DNA from: Cronobacter muytjensii ATCC 51329
Lineage (GTDB): Bacteria; Pseudomonadota; Gammaproteobacteria; Enterobacterales; Enterobacteriaceae
Direction of reading: 5' to 3'
DNA length: 64,000 nucleotides
Assembly: GCF_001277195.1 (NCBI RefSeq)
Contig: NZ_CP012268.1
Span: 3,968,001-4,032,000, forward strand
Shown here: piece after piece, positions 44,855 through 52,998 of the stretch
Position numbering within the stretch: position 1 is the stretch's first letter
Layout: every line of letters begins with the position of its first letter
Program-made: the position numbers and the translations under genes
The notes under the pieces: model-generated
Databases searched by the model: none
Told to the model about the DNA's origin: nothing
The model's input: the letters and a program-made list of their open reading frames with translations, nothing else

Positions 44855-45232
44855 TTAAATTGACCAGGAAATAATTTCTTCGCTGTGGCCGATATAATCC
44901 CAGTGGGAAATAAGATCTTCTTTAAACACCAGAACTTCAAAAATACGGCTCTGAAAAGCGACCTGCGTATTTTTATTGACATAGTTCGCGCGCACTTCAA
45001 CGCAGACGCGATCGCCCTCTTCCATAATAATTTTTTTATCCAGCCGGTAATCGCCGAGCACCCGGTAGCGCGGCGTCAGGAATTCATTTAACGCCGCTTT
45101 GCCGTGCAGCGTTTCCAGCTGGTTATAATTCACCGTCACATCTTTCGTAAAACAGGACATAATGATTTCCATATCCAGCGTGCGGAATTTTTCGCACACC
45201 GCAGCAACCCGCTGAGCATTATTTGCGGACAT
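44855..45232 (-). CDS. NTF2-like/SnoaL-fold protein
   Basis: A 125-residue protein with the cone-shaped NTF2 pattern: N-terminal helices (RVAAVCEKFRTLDMEIIMSCFTKDVTV), then HGKAALNEFL and a beta sheet ending RIFEVLVFKEDLISHWDYIG. Members act as small cyclases, isomerases or binding proteins. It is 12 bases upstream of the N-hydroxylase and opens the second half of the cluster after a 94-base gap. Its reaction is unknown. Confidence 0.65.
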   Translation of the reverse strand: MSANNAQRVAAVCEKFRTLDMEIIMSCFTKDVTVNYNQLETLHGKAALNEFLTPRYRVLGDYRLDKKIIMEEGDRVCVEVRANYVNKNTQVAFQSRIFEVLVFKEDLISHWDYIGHSEEIISWSI

Positions 45233-45326
45233 AGCAACCCCGTCAGAATTAGTGATTAATTCCTGAAAAAAGCGTTATTTTTAATAAGGGGCGGAGAAGC
45301 GAGGCTTATCCGCCTTCAGGGTATTA
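45233..45326. promoter_or_regulatory. Spacer between the two halves of the cluster, possible promoter
   Basis: This 94-base AT-rich gap is one of only two breaks of that size in a minus-strand run of overlapping genes from 54.4 to 38.4 kb. It may hold a promoter for the NTF2/N-hydroxylase half, though I see no clear consensus boxes. Confidence 0.35.
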
Positions 45327-45725
45327 TCAGCAGCCGCAGCTTACCGGTGTGCCGTCGCGGCCCTGATGACCTTCAGTGGCGTAACCGTCGCGTTTCCACC
45401 AGTCCAGCCCGCCGATAAGCTCTTTCACCTGGAAACCCAGCGTCAGCAGCTTCATCGCGGTCTTGGTCGAGCCGTTACAGCCGATGCCGTCGCAATAGCA
45501 GATATACACTTTGGATTTATCCAGCTCGGTAGTGTTGTTAAAGCACAGCGCTTTATGCGGCAGGTTAATCGCGCCCGGAATATGCTCACGCTGGTACGCC
45601 TCTTCGCTACGACCATCCACGACCACGATATTTTCCCCGGCTTTCAGCGCGAGATAGAGATCCCATGAATCGGCTTCAAAGGAGAGTTTTTTCTGGTAAT
45701 ACGCCAGCTGTTCAAGGTTTGACAT
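45327..45725 (-). CDS. Rhodanese-like sulfurtransferase domain protein
   Basis: A 132-residue single-domain rhodanese. Typical elements: VVVDGRSEEAYQREHIPGAINLP and the active-site loop YCDGIGCNGSTKTA with C78, then GFQVKELIGGLDWWKRDGY. It ends GTPVSCGC, with two extra cysteines. It may pass sulfur, bind a reactive species or act in detoxification; which is unknown. It starts 7 bases after the HSL-type hydrolase. Confidence 0.8.
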   Translation of the reverse strand: MSNLEQLAYYQKKLSFEADSWDLYLALKAGENIVVVDGRSEEAYQREHIPGAINLPHKALCFNNTTELDKSKVYICYCDGIGCNGSTKTAMKLLTLGFQVKELIGGLDWWKRDGYATEGHQGRDGTPVSCGC

Positions 45726-45732
45726 AGCTTTC

Positions 45733-46608
45733 TTACTCCGTTCGGTTGGTTAGCGCGTCTGCAATGACATCCACAGCACGCTGTGCGCTTGGTAGTTTCC
45801 CCGCGTACAGACAGAAATCATGCGGCATCGTGGGGTGGTGATAATGCGTTAGCGAACATCCCTGCTCGCGGGCCTGAGCGACAAACGCCAGGCCTTCATC
45901 CTTCAGAACGTCATATCCGGCGGTATGCACCGTACAGGAAGGCAACGCCCGGTATGCGAAGCCCGGGCTGAGCGGATCGAACCGCTGCTCGCCGCACCAC
46001 GACAGCCAGTGGCGGGCGAACCCGCGCATTGTCTGCGCGTCCAGCAGATAGCCCTCGCCGAATTCGTCAAACGACGCGAAATTGTGGTGGCAAGCCAGCA
46101 CCGGATAAATCAAATGCAGGCTGGAAAACGCGCCCGCGAACGGGCCGCTGGCGAACCAGAGCGCCAGCAGGCCGCCGACGCTGTCACCCACCAGCGCCGG
46201 ACGGCGCTCAGGGGTTACCCACTCTGCCAGTTGCCTTTCCAGCGCGTCAACGCAATCCTGCATTGGCGTCTCCGGCGCTTTCGGGTAATCGAACGCATAA
46301 ACCTCACGCCCGGTTTGCTGGCACAGCGCGCTTAAAAATGGCGCGAACGTCGCCGTCGAGTAATAGACCAGCCCGCCACCGTGGAGATAAAAAATCGGCT
46401 GCGGATTGCGCACCACCTCCGGATAAAAGCGCCGGACGCCCGCCTCCTCGCGCATGTCGCAGGCAAGCGGCGCGGAAAGGCCTGAAATCCAGCGCGCCAC
46501 GCGCGCGCGGCCATAGTCGGTTTCGTTCGTCACGCGGGCGGACATCATCACATTGCGCACGGCCAGCAGGCTGGCGAAATCTTTTGCCAGCGGTTGCGTC
46601 TGCGTCAT
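45733..46608 (-). CDS. Alpha/beta hydrolase of the HSL (fold-3) family
   Basis: A 291-residue esterase/amidase-like enzyme with oxyanion motif HGGG (76-79), nucleophile elbow GDSVGG with S143, and late Asp and His (AGYDVLKDEG and HHPTMPHDF). It has no signal peptide, so it acts in the cytoplasm. It overlaps the upstream gene by 4 bases (ATGA). A role in releasing or deprotecting an intermediate (for example removing an acyl group) is an inference. Confidence 0.78.
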   Translation of the reverse strand: MTQTQPLAKDFASLLAVRNVMMSARVTNETDYGRARVARWISGLSAPLACDMREEAGVRRFYPEVVRNPQPIFYLHGGGLVYYSTATFAPFLSALCQQTGREVYAFDYPKAPETPMQDCVDALERQLAEWVTPERRPALVGDSVGGLLALWFASGPFAGAFSSLHLIYPVLACHHNFASFDEFGEGYLLDAQTMRGFARHWLSWCGEQRFDPLSPGFAYRALPSCTVHTAGYDVLKDEGLAFVAQAREQGCSLTHYHHPTMPHDFCLYAGKLPSAQRAVDVIADALTNRTE

Positions 46609-47519
46609 ACCGCCTCCGTAACAGGCTGCCAGGCCATCAGCCCGCGGCGCGTCACGCGCCAGAGCCGGAAACTGGACGGGCGGCTTTCCCGCTGTTCGTC
46701 AAAGCGCAGCGGCCCCAGCACCGTCCGGGCAGGCAGTTCCGGGTAGCGCGCCGCGGTCTGCAACGCCGCCAGCGTTTCCCACAGATACGTTCCCGGCTCG
46801 CCGCCCCAGCGTCGCCGCCACGCCTGGCGGACGCGCCGCGCGGTTTCACCCGCAGGGTGTGGACAAATGCCCGCAATCAGAATGTCGTGCTGGTCGGGGT
46901 CGACGCCGTGCGCCAGCAGATCCGGCACCAGCGCCGTCGAGCCGGCGTCATCGGTGAGGATCAGCCTGCCCGGCAGGTCGGTATGCGCCCAGCGAATGGC
47001 ATAGCGAACCGATGCCGCGTAACGCCCGGAGAAAATTCGGGTCGCGCCGTAGGGCGTCAGATCAAGACAGTCCGCCAGTTGCTCCGCGACGCTAATCCCG
47101 TGCAGCGAACCGTCATGCTCCGGCGGCGCGATCGCCCATTGCGCCTGCGCAATCAGCTCGCCCAGCCAGGCCACGTAATCCGCATCGTTGTCGCATAACC
47201 GCCAGGTGGTGGCGTTACGCGTCAGGTGACTGGCGGTCGCGGCCGGTAAAAACAGCGGCACGCCCTGGGCGGCGTATTGCGGCGCGGCGGCGTCAGCGGT
47301 CGAGGACGCAAAATGTCCGACGACCGCATCCGGCGCCCAGGCCAGCACCTCACGCGCCGCGCGTAGCGCGCCTTCCCGGCTGGCGCTATCGTCAAACAGC
47401 CGGAGCTGCACATCAGACCCCAGCAGGCTGTGACGCGCCAGGACTACCGCGCGTAAAAACGTGTGCGTATGGATGGAAAATTTCGGATCGAGACAGGCCA
47501 CGCAGGCGATACGTTTCAT
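46605..47519 (-). CDS. Cytoplasmic periplasmic-binding-protein-like (type 1 fold) protein
   Basis: A 304-residue protein that resembles Leu/Ile/Val or amide-binding type 1 binding proteins (GHFASSTADAAAPQYAAQGVPLFLPAATAS, then TRIFSGRYAASVRYAI), but has no signal peptide and starts MKRIACVACLDPKF. No ABC transporter genes are near. It overlaps the flavin oxidase by 4 bases and the HSL hydrolase by 4, so it is firmly part of the operon. AmiC-like ligand sensing or chaperoning of an intermediate are possible roles; neither is shown. Confidence 0.6.
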   Translation of the reverse strand: MKRIACVACLDPKFSIHTHTFLRAVVLARHSLLGSDVQLRLFDDSASREGALRAAREVLAWAPDAVVGHFASSTADAAAPQYAAQGVPLFLPAATASHLTRNATTWRLCDNDADYVAWLGELIAQAQWAIAPPEHDGSLHGISVAEQLADCLDLTPYGATRIFSGRYAASVRYAIRWAHTDLPGRLILTDDAGSTALVPDLLAHGVDPDQHDILIAGICPHPAGETARRVRQAWRRRWGGEPGTYLWETLAALQTAARYPELPARTVLGPLRFDEQRESRPSSFRLWRVTRRGLMAWQPVTEAV

Positions 47520-48565
47520 GGGTAGAGTCGCTCCTTTATCCTTTCGCTGAAGCGGCGGGCGGCGGCGGGAATATATTTCGCGCCGCGCCCGGAAAAGCCG
47601 CAAAACAGCGCAATGGCCTCGCCTTTTTCAAGACGCATTTCCGGCAGCAAATCGTGGGTATACCCGTCATAACCTTCACGCCCGTCGACCACGCTTAACT
47701 CGCTGCCGGGCAGCAGGCGCTGCGTCAGCTTCTGGTGATAGCGCTGGTTCGCTTTGCTCCATTGCAGTTGCTCCGGCCTCGCGGCGTCATGCTGCGGCGC
47801 GCCGCCGACGAACGCGACGTCGCGGCCGTCAGGGCGAATATACCCGCCGCTGCGCTCATCCAGCAGGCAGACGCCGGGCGCGTCGCCCGTGGCGCTATAC
47901 AGACTGCTGAGCGGAATGGTGCGGCTGAACACCGTGCTGTTCGCGGCGAGCGTGACGCTGCTGGCGCCCGCCGCCACTACCGCCAGCCGGGCGGTAAAGG
48001 TCTGGCTTCCCGCCGTTACGCTCGCGCCTTCCCGGGTCTGGCTGACCGCGCTGACGCTGGTGCCTTCCAGCACCTGAGCGCCCTGCTGGCGCGCCTCGGC
48101 GATAAACGCCTGACAGGCGAAGCGCGGATTCACATACCCGCCCAGCGGCTCCCATAAAATGATGTCGCCCGCGTCTGGCGTCAGCGCGGGCAGCATGTGC
48201 CGCGCGCGCGCCGGTTCGATAAGCGCCATCGGATAGTCGTCGCCGGAAAAATCTTCAATGGCGCTCCGGGCGTTATCGTGATGTTCCTCTTTCAGCAGAT
48301 AGAGCACGCCGCAGCGGGTAAAGACGCCAGGCCAGCGCTGCGCCGTGCGCGCCCACTCCGCCACGCCGTCGCGGTTCATTTCCATCAGCACCGGATGCTG
48401 ATCGTAAACGCGCACGATGCCGCGCGAGTGGGCCGTCGCGCCCCCTGCGCCCGGCGTGGTAGCGTCAAGCACCAGCACACGCAGGCCGAGACGGCTGGCG
48501 TTCGCCGCAAGCGCGCTGCCCGCAAGCCCCGCGCCGATGATGATGAGATCCCGCGTCGGGCTCAT
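47516..48565 (-). CDS. FAD-dependent oxidoreductase, DAO/glycine-oxidase type
   Basis: A 349-residue flavin oxidase of the D-amino-acid oxidase family, with IIIGAGLAGSALAANASRLG (dinucleotide motif 11-16) and C-terminal FCGFSGRGAKYIPAAARR. In the s56-p1 and triacsin pathways a DAO-type enzyme (Spb39, Tri27) cleaves the hydrazine adduct to hydrazinoacetic acid. The start overlaps the ACP-cupin stop in TAATG, so the two proteins are made together. The reaction here is inferred from this neighbourhood. Confidence 0.82.
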   Translation of the reverse strand: MSPTRDLIIIGAGLAGSALAANASRLGLRVLVLDATTPGAGGATAHSRGIVRVYDQHPVLMEMNRDGVAEWARTAQRWPGVFTRCGVLYLLKEEHHDNARSAIEDFSGDDYPMALIEPARARHMLPALTPDAGDIILWEPLGGYVNPRFACQAFIAEARQQGAQVLEGTSVSAVSQTREGASVTAGSQTFTARLAVVAAGASSVTLAANSTVFSRTIPLSSLYSATGDAPGVCLLDERSGGYIRPDGRDVAFVGGAPQHDAARPEQLQWSKANQRYHQKLTQRLLPGSELSVVDGREGYDGYTHDLLPEMRLEKGEAIALFCGFSGRGAKYIPAAARRFSERIKERLYP

Positions 48566-49212
48566 TAACGCGCCCCCGTGCCGGTTTCGCGATCCAGATA
48601 CGCCCGCGCGCCCGCCTGGTTCCACCAGATGGTGAAGAAATGGAACGGCGCATCGCCATCGTTACGTACAAAATGGCTGCTGCCGCGCGGGATAAAAATC
48701 TGATCGCCTTTGGTAAACGGATACGCCCGGTCATCAATAATCACCGTGGCGTGCCCTTCGATACCGATAAACAGCTCATCTTCATCGGCGGGCTGATTCA
48801 CATGACGCAGCGTTTCGGTCATGGGCCGCACGATGCAGTACCCGGAGCCTATCGGCGTGTTAACGCCCTCCCACGGAAAGGTGCGTATGCCGTCCAGCCC
48901 ATATTCATAATGCAGCGTTTGCTCGCTAAAAAACTTCACCTGCGCGCCCGGCGCGGGCGTTGCCGCAGCGGCGAACGTTCCGGCGAGCGCGGTTAAATCG
49001 CCGACCGTCGCGAGCGTGCCGATCTCATCGACAAACTGTTCCAGCGACACCTGATAGGTTTCGGCAAGCGCCAGCAGAATATTGATGGTGGTGAGCGAGT
49101 CGACGCCCAGCGTGTAAAGCTCGGTATGCGCCTCCAGCGGAACGGCTGGCATGGCGGCGACGCTTGCGCGGATTGCCTGCTCAACGTGTTCAAAGGGGGA
49201 TTGCTGATTCAT
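48565..49212 (-). CDS. Carrier protein-cupin fusion
   Basis: A 215-residue two-domain protein. Residues 1-80 are a carrier protein with LGVDSLTTINILLAL (serine 39). Residues 100-200 are a single cupin domain: motif 1 LRHVNQPADEDELFIGIEG (H137, E144 or E146; the usual second His is N139) and motif 2 PRGSSHFVRN (H180), a perfect PxGxxHxxxN. The metal site therefore appears to have fewer histidines than usual. In known hydrazine synthetases the cupin is fused to a MetRS-like domain; here the MetRS-like protein is separate at 53.0-54.4 kb. CGGAG precedes the ATG. Confidence 0.8.
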   Translation of the reverse strand: MNQQSPFEHVEQAIRASVAAMPAVPLEAHTELYTLGVDSLTTINILLALAETYQVSLEQFVDEIGTLATVGDLTALAGTFAAAATPAPGAQVKFFSEQTLHYEYGLDGIRTFPWEGVNTPIGSGYCIVRPMTETLRHVNQPADEDELFIGIEGHATVIIDDRAYPFTKGDQIFIPRGSSHFVRNDGDAPFHFFTIWWNQAGARAYLDRETGTGAR

Positions 49213-50827
49213 AGCCCACTCCGTTTAACGGGATAAAAGTGTCGCCCTCCGGGCGCTGAAAATAGCGGCTCGGGGTTGCGTTCGCCGCGCTAAAAAGTTG
49301 ATCGAGCAGGGTGCGTTCGTCGGTTTTACCCGTGGAGCTGAGGTTAACGTCATCCGCCCAGCCCCAGATGGTCGGCAGCATGTAATGCGGCAGCTCGCTT
49401 CGCAGGTACTCTTCGATATGCGGCAGCCGCGCCACGTTTTTGCCGGTCAGCACCACCGCGATGTGCGCTTTGCCGCGCACTTCCATCACGCGAACGGCGG
49501 CGCGCTCCACGCCAGCGCTTGAGAGGCATTTCTGGCGGATTTCGCCCAGGTGGATGCGTCGCCCGGCGATTTTGACCTCGTCGTCGCGTCGCCCGATATA
49601 GCGCACGTTGCCATCTGTCTGCATCAGACAGATGTCGCCGGTGCGGTAGTAACGCACGCCGTCGCGCACGAAAATGACCTTATCGGTTTCCTGAGGCTGC
49701 CCGAGATAGCCTTTCATCACCAGTGGCCCGCCGATGCACAGTTCGCCAGGCGTTTCCGGCGGCACAGGTTCGCCGTTATCGCCCAGCACCAGGCATTCGA
49801 CATCCCGCAGTGGTTCACCGATGGGCCAACTGGTGACACGCTGGGGATCCGCCTGCGTGATGGTGTAACAGAGGCAGACGATCGTGGTTTCCGTCGGGCC
49901 GTAAGCATTGATGAGGCGAATACCCGGCAGGTTCTGCTTCCAGAGGTTAATGATTTTCGGATCGCAGACTTCCGCGCCGGTCATCACCATTTGCAGCGAC
50001 GCGAAATGCGCAGCCGAAATCTGTTTTCCGCCTTCGGTAATCAGCGTCAGCAGCGTCGACACGGCAATCAGATGGGTTATCTGCTCGCGAGCGATCGCCG
50101 CGCGCATAACCGGCCCGGCGTGCAGGCTGGCGAACTGGTAAACATAAGCGCCCAGCGAGAGCGGCAGCAGCGTATCTTCGATGGATACGTCGAAGTGAAA
50201 CGGCGACAAACTGAATACGCGCGAATCAGGCGTAAAACGCAGCACCTCGTTATGCGCGCGAAAATAGGTCTTCATGCTGCCGACGCTGATTTCGACGCCT
50301 TTCGGCTCGCCGGTCGAGCCGGAAGTAAAAATGATATAGGCCGTATCGTCATCATGCGGAACGGCGCAGGTGAGCGGCGGCGCCTGCCCGGTTTCGCAAA
50401 CGGTCATCAGCGCCTCGCCGCTAAGCCAGGTACCGGTGTCCGCCAGCGGCGCACGGCTGAGCGAAAGCACGACGCGCCCGGAGAGACGCGCCAGCAGCTT
50501 GCGCAGGCGGTTTTCCGGCAGCTGACCATCAAGCGGCACATAGACGGCGCCAAGCTTCCAGCAGGCCGCGGCGATAACCGGCATCAGCGCGTGTTTCTGT
50601 GAAAGCACCGGCACTCTGCCGCCCGCGCTGACGCCCTGCGCCGCCAGCCAGTGGGCGAGACGTGTCGCCATCGCTTCCAGCTGGGCGAAGGTGTAGTGGC
50701 GCTTGCCGTCGTTAATCGCAAGCTTATCGGGGTGCAGGGCAACGCCGTAAGCGAACAGCTCGCCGGGCGCGTAGTCGCGCGTCTGCGCGGCATCCGCCTG
50801 ATAAGCCCAGTAAGGGGAAACTGGCAT
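49190..50827 (-). CDS. Stand-alone adenylation enzyme (AMP-binding, NRPS type)
   Basis: A 545-residue adenylation domain with no condensation or carrier domain. A3 is IIFTSGSTGEPKGVE (about 166-178), A5 NAYGPTETT (307-315), A7 YRTGD, A8 GRRDDEVKIAGRRIHLGEI, A10 STGKTDERTL. The A4 segment has D213 at the position of the alpha-amino-group Asp, so an amino acid substrate is likely. It overlaps the ACP-cupin gene by 23 bases and probably loads that carrier domain. The start ATG 50827 follows the upstream stop by 4 bases; a start at 50845 is possible. Confidence 0.87.
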   Translation of the reverse strand: MPVSPYWAYQADAAQTRDYAPGELFAYGVALHPDKLAINDGKRHYTFAQLEAMATRLAHWLAAQGVSAGGRVPVLSQKHALMPVIAAACWKLGAVYVPLDGQLPENRLRKLLARLSGRVVLSLSRAPLADTGTWLSGEALMTVCETGQAPPLTCAVPHDDDTAYIIFTSGSTGEPKGVEISVGSMKTYFRAHNEVLRFTPDSRVFSLSPFHFDVSIEDTLLPLSLGAYVYQFASLHAGPVMRAAIAREQITHLIAVSTLLTLITEGGKQISAAHFASLQMVMTGAEVCDPKIINLWKQNLPGIRLINAYGPTETTIVCLCYTITQADPQRVTSWPIGEPLRDVECLVLGDNGEPVPPETPGELCIGGPLVMKGYLGQPQETDKVIFVRDGVRYYRTGDICLMQTDGNVRYIGRRDDEVKIAGRRIHLGEIRQKCLSSAGVERAAVRVMEVRGKAHIAVVLTGKNVARLPHIEEYLRSELPHYMLPTIWGWADDVNLSSTGKTDERTLLDQLFSAANATPSRYFQRPEGDTFIPLNGVGYESAIPL

Positions 50828-50831
50828 CGTC

Positions 50832-52085
50832 TTAATGCTCTCCATGATAGTGAATAACGCGGCGCGGCAACGACGAGCGCTGGCCCTGCCGGGCATGGTT
50901 CAGTAGCGCCATCAGCCAGGGAAACTGCAAATCCTGCGGAACATGGCCGGCGCCGGTTATCTGAAACGTGTCGAAGGTCGTCAGCCGCTCGCGCAGCCAG
51001 CGCCTCGCCTGCGTGTTGGATACCACCGGGTCATCCGCGCCCTGAATCAGATAAACCGGCATCGGCAGATGGTGATAATCACGGCCGCGGGCGAAGGCTT
51101 CATCTTTGGCGGTGCGCCTGGCGTAATTAAGGAGCGCCCCGGCATCCTGCATCGGCACGCTCAGCGCGCCCGCCATCGACCGGCGCGGCAAACCGCGCAG
51201 CGCCGCCAGATAATCCGCGCCGTGCAGGCGCGAGGTGTCCGGGGCCGCCAGCAGTTTGCTGGCCATGACCGCGACTGACGGCGCGGTTTTCGGGTTGCCG
51301 AGCACCAGGCTGAACAGTTGCTGAAGTTTGTTCTCATACGCGCTGCCATCCTGCGGCGCGCTGGCGTCGCGAAGCGTCGGGCAGAGTAAAAACAGACCCT
51401 CGACGCGCTCACGCAGGCGGCGCGCCAGCTCCAGCGCGATACGTCCGCCATTGCACCAGCCGAGCAGCCAGGGCCGCGCGGGAAGCGTCAGGGCGGCGAG
51501 CTGTTCCGTGAGGATATCGGCGTACTCATGCACGTCCGCCTCGCTGCGCATCCCGCCCTCCAGCAGCGTACCGCACGGCAGCTCAGGCAGGATCAGCCGC
51601 CAGCCCTGCGGCTCCGCCACCAGCCGCTGCCATGCCTGGAGCGGAATTCCCAGCGCGCCGATTACCACCAGCGGCGTGCCCTGCTGCTTGCTGATGTACA
51701 CCGCGCCGCGAGCCGTTTCATGGCGCTCAAACAGGGTTTCCAGCGCGTGCGGCAGGGAGAGGCTCGCGACGTCCGGCGCGGGTTTCAGCGTATTCAGCCC
51801 GGCGTCGGCCAGCAGCGCGTCGGCAAGGCCGTCCAGCAGCAGCGTAAACAGCGGCGTATCGGCAATCTCCTCGCCATGCGCCCCCTGAAGCGACATATGC
51901 AGGCGCGCGATGCTTTCCCTGCGCGTCGGCTCAGGCAGTTTGCGCGTGACCGGGCTGCGCGCCAGCAACGCCGCATCAATGGCGTCTGGCGACAGCGACA
52001 GGCGCAGGCGGCTTAACGCCTGCTCGTCACGGGCGGTCAGCTCCTCCAGCAGGTTGTCGATAAGCGACGCGCTTAGCTTTCCCAT
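50832..52085 (-). CDS. Alpha/beta hydrolase with cysteine nucleophile
   Basis: A 417-residue protein. A helical N-terminal region of about 120 residues is followed by an alpha/beta hydrolase domain. The nucleophile elbow reads LLGWCNGGRIAL, with C211 in place of serine (codon TGC on the minus strand). The Asp (GADDPVVS) and His (TGAGHVPQD) of the triad are present. Cysteine elbows are seen in some thioesterases and acyltransferases, where they favour transfer over hydrolysis. It may release or transfer the carrier-bound intermediate. It overlaps the GNAT gene by 13 bases. Confidence 0.72.
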   Translation of the reverse strand: MGKLSASLIDNLLEELTARDEQALSRLRLSLSPDAIDAALLARSPVTRKLPEPTRRESIARLHMSLQGAHGEEIADTPLFTLLLDGLADALLADAGLNTLKPAPDVASLSLPHALETLFERHETARGAVYISKQQGTPLVVIGALGIPLQAWQRLVAEPQGWRLILPELPCGTLLEGGMRSEADVHEYADILTEQLAALTLPARPWLLGWCNGGRIALELARRLRERVEGLFLLCPTLRDASAPQDGSAYENKLQQLFSLVLGNPKTAPSVAVMASKLLAAPDTSRLHGADYLAALRGLPRRSMAGALSVPMQDAGALLNYARRTAKDEAFARGRDYHHLPMPVYLIQGADDPVVSNTQARRWLRERLTTFDTFQITGAGHVPQDLQFPWLMALLNHARQGQRSSLPRRVIHYHGEH

Positions 52086-52534
52086 AATCCGACGCCCTTA
52101 TTGAGATGAAACCGGCTTTTTGGCAGCGAGTGCGCGCCGATGGCCTGATAAAACCCGATGCCCGACAGATTGTCCGGCGGCGTCTGCCACTGGATCTGGC
52201 GGCAGCCGTTTTCTTCGGCGAACGCCGCAAGCGTTGCTAACAGCTTGCGGCCCCATCCCTGGCCGCGCATCGGCGCCTGTAAATAGAGACAATCCATATA
52301 GGCGAACGGCGCTGCCGACCAGGTGGAGTAATCGAGCGTGGCGGAGAGATAACCGCGCAACTGCTGCCCGTCGGCGACGACCCAGACATAAAGCCGCGCC
52401 GGTTCGCCGAACACCGCCTGCTGAAGCCGCTCCGCCTGGTTATCCGGCACATAGTCGAGCTTTTCGTAGGCGGCATGGTCGGCGCACAGCGCCACCAGCT
52501 GGGTTAAATCTTCCGGCTGCAACCGGCGAATCAT
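52073..52534 (-). CDS. GNAT N-acyltransferase of the cluster
   Basis: A 153-residue GNAT enzyme with acyl-CoA motif YLQAPMRGQGWGRKLLATL (Q/RxxGxG/A type) and NLSGIGFYQAIGA. The start at 52534 shares TGATG with the preceding gene's stop and has AAGGA 8 bases upstream; an earlier ATG at 52543 is less likely. In triacsin biosynthesis a GNAT (Tri29) acylates hydrazinoacetic acid as a protecting step; a similar role is possible here but not shown. Confidence 0.78.
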   Translation of the reverse strand: MIRRLQPEDLTQLVALCADHAAYEKLDYVPDNQAERLQQAVFGEPARLYVWVVADGQQLRGYLSATLDYSTWSAAPFAYMDCLYLQAPMRGQGWGRKLLATLAAFAEENGCRQIQWQTPPDNLSGIGFYQAIGAHSLPKSRFHLNKGVGLWES

Positions 52535-52998
52535 CAGACCCATCCTTCATATCCTTGCGAAAGGTAGCGCTGTACGCCGGCCGGGCTGAGTTCTGCCTGC
52601 GCCATCGCCTCTTGGATCCAGAGATTGCGTTCGTGCCAGATAATCGCGAGTTCCCAGACGCAGGCGACGATGCGGCTGGCATCCAGCGGCTCAAGCCTGC
52701 CCTGCGGCGATATCGTGAAGACCTGGTGGCGCAACATATTGGCGTCGCACCAGCTGCTGACCAGCAGATAAACGCCGTCATTGGCAAAGTGAAAAATCGC
52801 AAACCCAATTTGATGATCGGTCGGCCAGCGGTCTTCGCTCAGCGCCTCGCGTAACAGCGCGCGTTGCCGCTCGCGTTCTGGCAGCGGCACCTCTGCCTGT
52901 TCCTGGCTTGCGATGCGGTAAATCTTGAGCCGCCGGGCGTCGAGCTCCAGCACGCCGTGAAACCCGGCGTTGCGCGGTTGATAGAGAAACGGGTTCAT
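52534..52998 (-). CDS. Uncharacterised 154-residue cluster protein
   Basis: I do not recognise this family. It is a soluble, tryptophan-rich mixed alpha/beta protein without a signal peptide or membrane segment. Conspicuous parts are HQIGFAIFHFANDGVYLLVSS and a helical VWELAIIWHERNLWIQEAMA. It overlaps the MetRS-like gene by 4 bases (ATGA) and the GNAT by 1 base (TGATG), so it is made together with both. The tight coupling suggests a partner subunit or a dedicated small enzyme. Confidence 0.7.
   Translation of the reverse strand: MNPFLYQPRNAGFHGVLELDARRLKIYRIASQEQAEVPLPERERQRALLREALSEDRWPTDHQIGFAIFHFANDGVYLLVSSWCDANMLRHQVFTISPQGRLEPLDASRIVACVWELAIIWHERNLWIQEAMAQAELSPAGVQRYLSQGYEGWV

Noticed and set aside
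38444..50827. Hydroxamate siderophore cluster
   Set aside because: The N-hydroxylase, DABA-type aminotransferase and MFS exporter suggested it at first. There is no IucA/IucC-type synthetase, multimodular NRPS, ferric reductase or TonB-dependent receptor, and no Fur box that I could see. The cupin, MetRS-like and DAO proteins are not explained by a siderophore.
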